DNA of 64,000 nucleotides. It comes from Deltaproteobacteria bacterium. GTDB taxonomy: Bacteria > Myxococcota_A > Polyangia > Polyangiales > Polyangiaceae. The stretch lies in NCBI GenBank assembly GCA_016218915.1, contig JACRCQ010000071.1, positions 104,591 through 168,590 on the forward strand, read 5' to 3'. Below, in pieces: positions 63,253-64,000 of the stretch. The stretch's first letter is position 1. Each line of letters begins with the position of its first letter. The notes under the pieces were generated by a model that saw only the letters and a list, made by a program, of their open reading frames with translations, searched no databases and was not told the origin of the DNA. The translations under genes and the position numbers were made by a program.

Positions 63253-63678
63253 ATGGTCCCTGTGAACCTCGACGCCGATGGCGTCATCAGAGGAGTCCAG
63301 TATCATGACGGACGCCTGGAAGGGGTGCTTGTCGATGGCGACGCGGCGTATCTGTGCGTCCGATCCGCGAGTGGGAACCAGAGGTTTCTTGCCTTGCGGG
63401 ACCTGTTCGATATCTGCATGGACGGCTTCCGTCGGGGCAACATAATTCTCAATATGCGTGTGCTCTCTGCTGCTCAGGCAAAGGCTGACTCCGCAGTTGG
63501 GGCCAAGGTCTCGGAGAAGCTCTTTCGGGAGTTGGACAGTCTGCATGTCGATGCTCTGGTTTTCGTGCTCGACTCGTCCTACGGCGCTGATGTCTTGGCG
63601 TTGTGTGGTCGTGTCGAGATTAGCGACGTCGGCACCTCGCTGGTAGTGCAGGGCCGGGAGGCGCGTTCCCCTTTGTGA
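63253..63678 (+). CDS. Hypothetical protein
   Basis: 141 residues. The ATG at 63253 has GGAGGCGG upstream. It has protein-like composition and a mixed alpha/beta pattern (LEGVLVDGDAAYLCVRSASG, LDSLHVDALVFVLDSSYGAD). No signal peptide, membrane helix or known motif is seen. It lies alone between divergent and convergent neighbours and has somewhat lower GC than the rest, so it may be accessory DNA. Confidence 0.6.
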   Translation: MVPVNLDADGVIRGVQYHDGRLEGVLVDGDAAYLCVRSASGNQRFLALRDLFDICMDGFRRGNIILNMRVLSAAQAKADSAVGAKVSEKLFRELDSLHVDALVFVLDSSYGADVLALCGRVEISDVGTSLVVQGREARSPL

Positions 63679-63872
63679 TTCACGCCCCCCAAACTACCCA
63701 TCGGATCATTCGTCGGCTGCCGTCATAAAGTGCCCAGTGTGTCGCAGGAGCGCAACTGTCGCTGCCTGCCGCCGTCTTGCGACGCACTTATCCTGTGGGC
63801 GGATCTCTTGAAACCCGTGCACGACATCGACGCCCTCGAGAGCCCCAGGTGCGGCGGCACTGAGCCATCCCC

Positions 63873-64000
63873 TCATTTCATCCCGAAGAATTGGCTGAAG
63901 AACGAATGCTCTCGCACGATGCGGTCGAACGCGGACATCAAGCGGGTCAGCCACTCCTCGCGCATCGTTGGGATGCAGCTGTACCAGTAGAGGCCCTGAC
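63873..64000 (-). CDS. Unknown protein, C-terminal end (partial)
   Basis: An open frame enters from the right edge and stops at 63873. The visible 41 residues end YSCIPTMREEWLTRLMSAFD then RIVREHSFFSQFFGMK. The composition (Trp, Phe, charged residues) is that of a real protein end. No family recognised. Together with the preceding unknown gene it may belong to an accessory region. Confidence 0.5.
   Translation of the reverse strand, partial: QGLYWYSCIPTMREEWLTRLMSAFDRIVREHSFFSQFFGMK

Noticed and set aside
63730..63990. An 86-codon plus-strand frame at the right end
   Set aside because: No ribosome site or family motif; the opposite strand carries a better protein-like C-terminus ending at 63873.

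Overview
The window looks like chromosome from a high-GC myxobacterium (Myxococcota; the family cannot be fixed from this sequence). The signs are two membrane-anchored Ser/Thr kinases, three proteins with DUF4388-type domains, a TPR-fused sigma-54 activator, FHA, PEGA and HD-GYP signalling proteins, and about eight predicted lipoproteins, several rich in cysteine. Coding density is very high, many genes overlap by 1 or 4 bases, and no rRNA, tRNA, CRISPR array, transposase or phage gene was seen.

Layout. 1-5031 (minus strand): a GH57 alpha-glucan enzyme cut by the left edge, its DUF4912 partner with a remarkable 'GASE' repeat tail, a SprT-like metalloprotease and a 2Fe-2S ferredoxin. 5232-9019 (plus): a three-gene sphingolipid cassette consisting of serine palmitoyltransferase, a GNAT-type bacterial ceramide synthase and a ceramide reductase. 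9047-14617 (minus): a translationally coupled Gld-like ABC system (ATPase, permease, GldG-like protein, DUF4340 protein). 14965-18321 (plus): Ser/Thr kinase, TPR/PEGA membrane protein and Cys-rich lipoprotein. 18338-27556: M23 peptidase, TPR protein, lipB, an HD-GYP response regulator, a fused RNA m5U-methyltransferase/pseudouridine synthase, a CPBP protease and a pseudo-receiver/DUF4388 protein. 27704-38873 (plus): a FliA-like sigma factor beside a type III inner-rod-like protein, mnmA, lipoproteins, a sigma-54 activator, a sensor kinase and FHA-DUF4388. 38897-40807: second Ser/Thr kinase; then cutA.

41313-47699 (minus) is the most unusual region. It is a compact operon with three radical SAM enzymes (HxsB-like with SPASM-type C-terminus, HxsC-like, and one more), two small HxsD-like proteins, a MopE-like Cys-rich lipoprotein and a signal-peptide protein. 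It resembles the His-Xaa-Ser (Hxs) maturation system but no His-Xaa-Ser repeat substrate is visible. It is the best candidate for an undescribed peptide- or protein-modifying system.

47852-64000: a ClpB variant with a degraded first ATPase domain, glutaredoxin, two lipoproteins, a receiver-TM-PEGA protein coupled to a degenerate sulfatase-like lipoprotein and a cyclophilin, an acyl-CoA carboxylase carboxyltransferase subunit, a palindromic bidirectional terminator, a DEDD exonuclease, a pentein-fold (agmatine/peptidylarginine deiminase-like) protein, an unknown protein and a partial gene at the right edge.

Functional calls rest on reading motifs by eye. No database search was run.
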